This document shows, one piece after another, positions 31,648-34,766 of a DNA stretch of 34,766 nt. The stretch covers positions 1 to 34,766 of the forward strand of contig CAYGWJ010000440.1 in assembly GCA_964353405.1 (NCBI GenBank), written 5' to 3'. Source of the stretch: JBGLNJ01 sp964353405. Its GTDB lineage: Bacteria; Chloroflexota; Anaerolineae; Fen-1058. The notes under the pieces are model-generated. The model was given only the letters and a program-made list of their open reading frames with translations. It was not told where the DNA came from and did not search any database. The first letter of the stretch is position 1; every line of letters begins with the position of its first letter. The position numbers were made by a program, and so were the translations under genes.

Positions 31648-32238
31648 TCAAGGCGATGAATTCAACAGCCGCTCGTAATCCTCAAGCGTGTCTACATCCA
31701 ACAGCAGGTTTGGATCATTCCAGGGAACGTGGGTAATAGGATAGCGGGAAAAGACGAGCCGCCCACCCGCATCGCCGTGAAGCGACATCAAATCGGAAAA
31801 AGTGTTGCGGTCGAACAGAACGGGGTTGCCGCGCCGGTCGCCGACGAGGGGCGCGACGATGGGCGATAGAGTCTGCGTATACTGCTCCACCAACGCGCGC
31901 ACCAGAGTCGTTGGGATGTGGGGCTGGTCTGCCAGAAAAAAGATAACGGCGCGCGTGTCGGGAGGAAGGCTTTGCAATCCGGCCCGCACCGAAGTGCTTT
32001 GCCCTTCGGCCCAATCAGGATTGTGGACAATCTCGACCGGCAAGTCTGCCAGCGCCGCCCGCACCTCATCAGCTTCTGCGCCTGTGACGACCACCACGGG
32101 CGAGAGACCGGCATCGAGCGCCGTATTTGCCACCTGGCAGATGAACAGCTTGCCGCGCCACATTAACAACTGCTTTGAGCGCCCCATGCGCCGAGAAGCG
32201 CCCGCGGCCAGAATGATGCCGGCGACGGATTCAGCCAT
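31648..32238 (-). CDS. MobA/MocA-like molybdenum cofactor nucleotidyltransferase
   Basis: A 196-aa NTP transferase. The N-terminal signature GIILAAGASRRMGRSKQLL and FFLADQPHIP are those of MocA/MobA-type enzymes, which attach CMP or GMP to molybdopterin; GNPVLFDRNTF and GDAGGR follow as in MocA. With XdhC next to it, a MocA-like (CMP, xanthine-dehydrogenase-type cofactor) role is more likely than GMP addition. ATG at 32238 has GAG five bases upstream; GTG at 32244 is possible. It overlaps the XdhC stop by 8 bp and is last in the operon. Confidence 0.87.
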   Translation of the reverse strand: MAESVAGIILAAGASRRMGRSKQLLMWRGKLFICQVANTALDAGLSPVVVVTGAEADEVRAALADLPVEIVHNPDWAEGQSTSVRAGLQSLPPDTRAVIFFLADQPHIPTTLVRALVEQYTQTLSPIVAPLVGDRRGNPVLFDRNTFSDLMSLHGDAGGRLVFSRYPITHVPWNDPNLLLDVDTLEDYERLLNSSP

Positions 32239-33298
32239 AGGCACTCAACGATCTGATGTGTCTTGTGTCGAGGCCGTGTCGAACCGCTATCATTTCGGCT
32301 ATGATCGAAAGCGCGATCTCCTCCGGGCCGACAGCGCCCACATCTAATCCAATCGGCGCGCGAATGCGTGCCAGTTGCTCGTCAGTGATGCCGAGTTGCC
32401 TGAGGGACCGGGCGCGCTTGGCATGTGATGTGGTGGAACCGAGGATGCCGATGTAACGCGCCGGGCTGGCGAGCGCCGTCTGCAAGGCCGGAATGTCCAG
32501 CTTGTCGTCGTGCGTCACGACGACGATATACGTCGCTTCATCCGGGCCTAACCTGGACATAGCCGTGGAAGGCCACTCGACAATCATCTCATCGGCATGT
32601 GGGAAACGCTCTCGTGTGGCGAACGCCGAACGGGCATCCACCACAATCGTGCGAAAGCCTAACGTTTTGGCGAACGTCACCAGCGGGATGGCAATGTGGA
32701 CTGCGCCCACGATGATCAACCGGGGCAGCGGGGGGAAAACCTCGACGAACACATCCACCGGCCCATTTGCTGTATCGAACATTGCTCGCCCAGGATCGTG
32801 AGTGGGCAACCGGTCAGCCGCATAACGAATGACTTGCTCGGTCAACTCGGCTGATCCCAGAGTGCCCTGCGTCCGCCCGCCCGGCCAGATGAGCAATTTG
32901 CTTCCTAAGCCTGTGCCCGCGATGATGGTCGCCAGGGCGACCAATTGTCCCGCGTCCAGGCATTGCTTGAGAGTCGTGTAGACTTGCGGCGCGAGTGATT
33001 CCACCCACACTTGAATCGTGCCACCGCAGGCCAGTCCAATCTCCCAGGCCGATTCATTAGCAACGCCGTATTCGAGCAGTTTGGGCCGGCCGTGCTTCAT
33101 TACCTTTTGCGCCTCTTCATAGACCGCACCTTCGATACAACCGCCGCTGACTGACCCGGCAATGTCGCCCGCCGATGTGCACGCCATCTTGGAACCGAGG
33201 GGCCGCAGGGCGGAGCCGTACACTTGCACGATGGTGGCAATGGCAACCTGCTTGCCGGCTTGCCTCCAGCGTTCGATTTCGGGCAATAGGTCACGCAC
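32231..33298 (-). CDS. XdhC/CoxI family molybdenum-enzyme maturation protein
   Basis: A 355-aa protein that in known systems binds molybdenum cofactor, helps its sulfuration and inserts it into xanthine-dehydrogenase-family enzymes. The XdhC/CoxI domain shows GSALRPLGSKMA, GSVSGGCIEGAVYEEA and LACGGTIQVWVE, with the conserved Cys of SGGC. The C-terminal Rossmann part has LIIVGAVHIAIPLV, VVTHDDKLD and YIGILGS, then GLDVGAVGPEEIALSI. GTG at 33298 with AGGAGG four bases upstream sets the start; the frame extends to 33370 but inside the upstream gene. It overlaps both neighbours by 8 bp. Confidence 0.9.
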   Translation of the reverse strand: MRDLLPEIERWRQAGKQVAIATIVQVYGSALRPLGSKMACTSAGDIAGSVSGGCIEGAVYEEAQKVMKHGRPKLLEYGVANESAWEIGLACGGTIQVWVESLAPQVYTTLKQCLDAGQLVALATIIAGTGLGSKLLIWPGGRTQGTLGSAELTEQVIRYAADRLPTHDPGRAMFDTANGPVDVFVEVFPPLPRLIIVGAVHIAIPLVTFAKTLGFRTIVVDARSAFATRERFPHADEMIVEWPSTAMSRLGPDEATYIVVVTHDDKLDIPALQTALASPARYIGILGSTTSHAKRARSLRQLGITDEQLARIRAPIGLDVGAVGPEEIALSIIAEMIAVRHGLDTRHIRSLSAYG

Positions 33299-34604
33299 TT
33301 GTCCTCCTGTCCGCGATTGTCCGCTTGATTGGGCGGGCAACGACCGAGCGAGTGTTCTGCATCGCAACAACTACATCGAGTTGGTGAGATGCTCTGGCAA
33401 GTCTTACTGCAGGAATGGATTCCAGTGCAGCATCAATCGCGACCGCTATATTGTCATTCGCTGCTTCAACGACCCTGACCTCCAGGCGCAAACAGTCCTG
33501 TGCTCCCTCGCGGGAAATGGCAGCAGAAAAGTCCAGCACACGCGCGATAGAAAAGAGCGCCTCGTCCAACTCTGCTATCGTCAACTGCCATTGATCGCCT
33601 ACCGCCACGTGGCCGCTGACTCGACTCTTGACCCGTTCCAGCGTTTTCAAAGTGGTGCCGCAGGGGCACTCGCCGGTAAGCCAGCGGCTGATGTCGCCCG
33701 TGCGATAACGGATCAACGGCATGCCATGCCGGGTGAGTGTGGTGAACACCATTTCGCCCGCTTCGCCTTCCACAACAGGTTGCCCCGTCGCCGGATTGAC
33801 GATCTCGAAAATCATATCGGCTTCCCGCAGGTGATAGCCGCGCCGCGCCTGGCATTCGACTCCACCGCCCAGCCCCATCTCTGTCATGCCATAATGATTA
33901 TATACCAGACATCCCCATGCACGCTCAACGGCTCTGACAATAGCGTCTGGCACGTGGTCGGTGGTGAGCAGCGCGCTTTTGAGTTTCAGCCCATCGCTAT
34001 GGCGCGCAAGCGCAAGCACCTGCGTGGGGATGCCCACCAGGCCATATACTTGTTCCTGATTCATCACGGCCAGCGTTTCAGAGATGTCTTGCACTACCCC
34101 GTGTTTGATAGGATGAGCGCCTAACTGCTGCAATGCCATCGCGAGCAAGTCACCCACACTGCCCACGCGTTCACAAGGCAACAAGATCAAGACCTTGTCG
34201 CCAGGCTCAGTGAAGGTAGACATGCCGATGTGAAAGAAATCAATCGTCAGCTCTTGATCTTCTTTGGTGAAATAGAGACGCTTCGGATTGCCCGTTGTCC
34301 CACTAGTGTCCAGCGTGACTACACGTTGGATTTCGTCTTGTGAGACGCACAGAAACTGTAATGCCTGTTCGCGAATGTCCTGCGCAGTGGTGAACGGGAA
34401 TTGGGTTAGGTCTCTGAGACTGGAGACGTAGTGTGGCGCATCGTCGAGGCGCTCTTGATAAAAACGACTCTTGAGTCTGACCAGGTAAAGTGTCTCGCGA
34501 AGCTTTTCGAGTTGATGGGCCTCAAGGGTCTCTCGCGTCAGTCCATTTTGGCAAGCTATTTTGTGCGCGATCCAGGGATCGAGTGGCGTAATGCGAGGCT
34601 TCAT
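33291..34604 (-). CDS. PaaK-like AMP-dependent CoA ligase of Mo-hydroxylase clusters (DVU_1553-like)
   Basis: A 437-aa adenylate-forming enzyme of phenylacetate-CoA-ligase size. The ATP loop TSGTTGNPK (100-108), YNHYGMTEMGLGG (AMP-binding YGxTE motif), PLIRYRTGDIS and a C-terminal small domain are visible. Its position directly before XdhC and a MobA-like gene matches the DVU_1553-type ligases that accompany aldehyde-oxidoreductase/molybdenum hydroxylase maturation genes. The real acyl substrate is unknown. The start ATG lies 1 bp after the TAA of the preceding gene, so it is part of a longer operon. Confidence 0.85.
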   Translation of the reverse strand: MKPRITPLDPWIAHKIACQNGLTRETLEAHQLEKLRETLYLVRLKSRFYQERLDDAPHYVSSLRDLTQFPFTTAQDIREQALQFLCVSQDEIQRVVTLDTSGTTGNPKRLYFTKEDQELTIDFFHIGMSTFTEPGDKVLILLPCERVGSVGDLLAMALQQLGAHPIKHGVVQDISETLAVMNQEQVYGLVGIPTQVLALARHSDGLKLKSALLTTDHVPDAIVRAVERAWGCLVYNHYGMTEMGLGGGVECQARRGYHLREADMIFEIVNPATGQPVVEGEAGEMVFTTLTRHGMPLIRYRTGDISRWLTGECPCGTTLKTLERVKSRVSGHVAVGDQWQLTIAELDEALFSIARVLDFSAAISREGAQDCLRLEVRVVEAANDNIAVAIDAALESIPAVRLARASHQLDVVVAMQNTRSVVARPIKRTIADRRTSA

Positions 34605-34605
34605 T

Positions 34606-34766
34606 TTAGGTCAGCACCAGCGAGGCGTTTCCGGTGGGAAGGGGCGCTATCATACTGCCCACTCTCCCTTGACCTGCCTGTCGCAGCTGGCTGGACGCTT
34701 CGTACATCGCCCCGTTCAGAAATCTGAAGCGCAAGGCGACAGCGGCCATTTGTGCAAGTATACTGG
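34606..34766 (-). CDS. Partial: C-terminal 52-53 residues of an upstream operon gene
   Basis: An open frame enters from the window end and stops with TAA at 34606-34608, 1 bp before the CoA-ligase start codon. The residues (for example ALRFRFLNGAMYEASSQLRQ and MIAPLPTGNASLVLT at the end) and GC-rich third positions look coding. The family cannot be told from this fragment; other components of the Mo-hydroxylase cluster would be expected here. Confidence 0.5.
   Translation of the reverse strand, partial: SILAQMAAVALRFRFLNGAMYEASSQLRQAGQGRVGSMIAPLPTGNASLVLT

Overview
The window looks like a chromosomal segment of a Chloroflexota bacterium, probably Anaerolineae-like. I infer this from the GC-rich coding sequence, three very large multi-GAF histidine kinases without partner regulators, a MalT-type ATPase/TPR regulator ending in a SARP-like (wHTH-BTAD) module, an Os1348/NHLP-clan small protein, an EF-G paralogue and an effector-associated-domain TPR protein. 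No rRNA, complete tRNA, CRISPR array or recognisable transposase is present.

Layout. (1) 188-6241, minus strand: a co-directional run starting with asparaginyl-tRNA synthetase (asnS), which has its own promoter, then a DUF885 metallopeptidase-like protein, a small membrane protein, a streptothricin-acetyltransferase-like GNAT, a second GNAT and a GH1 beta-glycosidase. A perfect 16-bp inverted repeat lies beyond the end of the run. (2) 6433-14760, plus strand: the most unusual part. A 1090-aa SARP-like regulator and its terminator are followed by a regulatory region with a direct repeat placed just upstream of a -10 box. Then come a 45-aa peptide gene with a very strong ribosome binding site, a DUF5317 membrane protein, an internal terminator, an Os1348-type NHLP-clan protein and a PAS/4xGAF histidine kinase. 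I read this as a candidate small-peptide production and sensing locus. (3) 14834-17597: an EF-G-like GTPase with a consensus promoter, an altered GTPase active site and a strong terminator, then a GNAT. (4) 17606-22840: a translationally coupled tandem-HTH regulator and TPR protein, divergent from a 7TM/4xGAF/PAS histidine kinase. (5) 22938-25474: an operon of an UlaG-like metallo-beta-lactamase-fold protein missing one metal ligand, an effector-associated-domain/TM/TPR protein and a small alpha-beta-barrel-like protein. A convergent FmdB-type zinc ribbon gene follows. (6) 25906-30990: a tight operon of a concanavalin-like protein, DUF309, a FabL-type enoyl-ACP reductase, a 7TM/PAS/GAF histidine kinase and a methionine-synthase activation-domain protein. 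(7) 31016-31647: the 3' half of a tRNA-Met(CAU)-like gene and a lower-GC stretch without convincing genes, suggesting an old integration junction. (8) 31648-34766, minus strand: a molybdenum-hydroxylase accessory operon (CoA-ligase-like protein, XdhC/CoxI, MobA/MocA-like nucleotidyltransferase) preceded by the 3' end of one more gene.

The dominant theme is sensing: three orphan hybrid-sensor kinases, a SARP-like regulator, a tandem XRE regulator and two TPR proteins, interleaved with housekeeping and cofactor genes. All family assignments come from reading motifs by eye; no database search was run.
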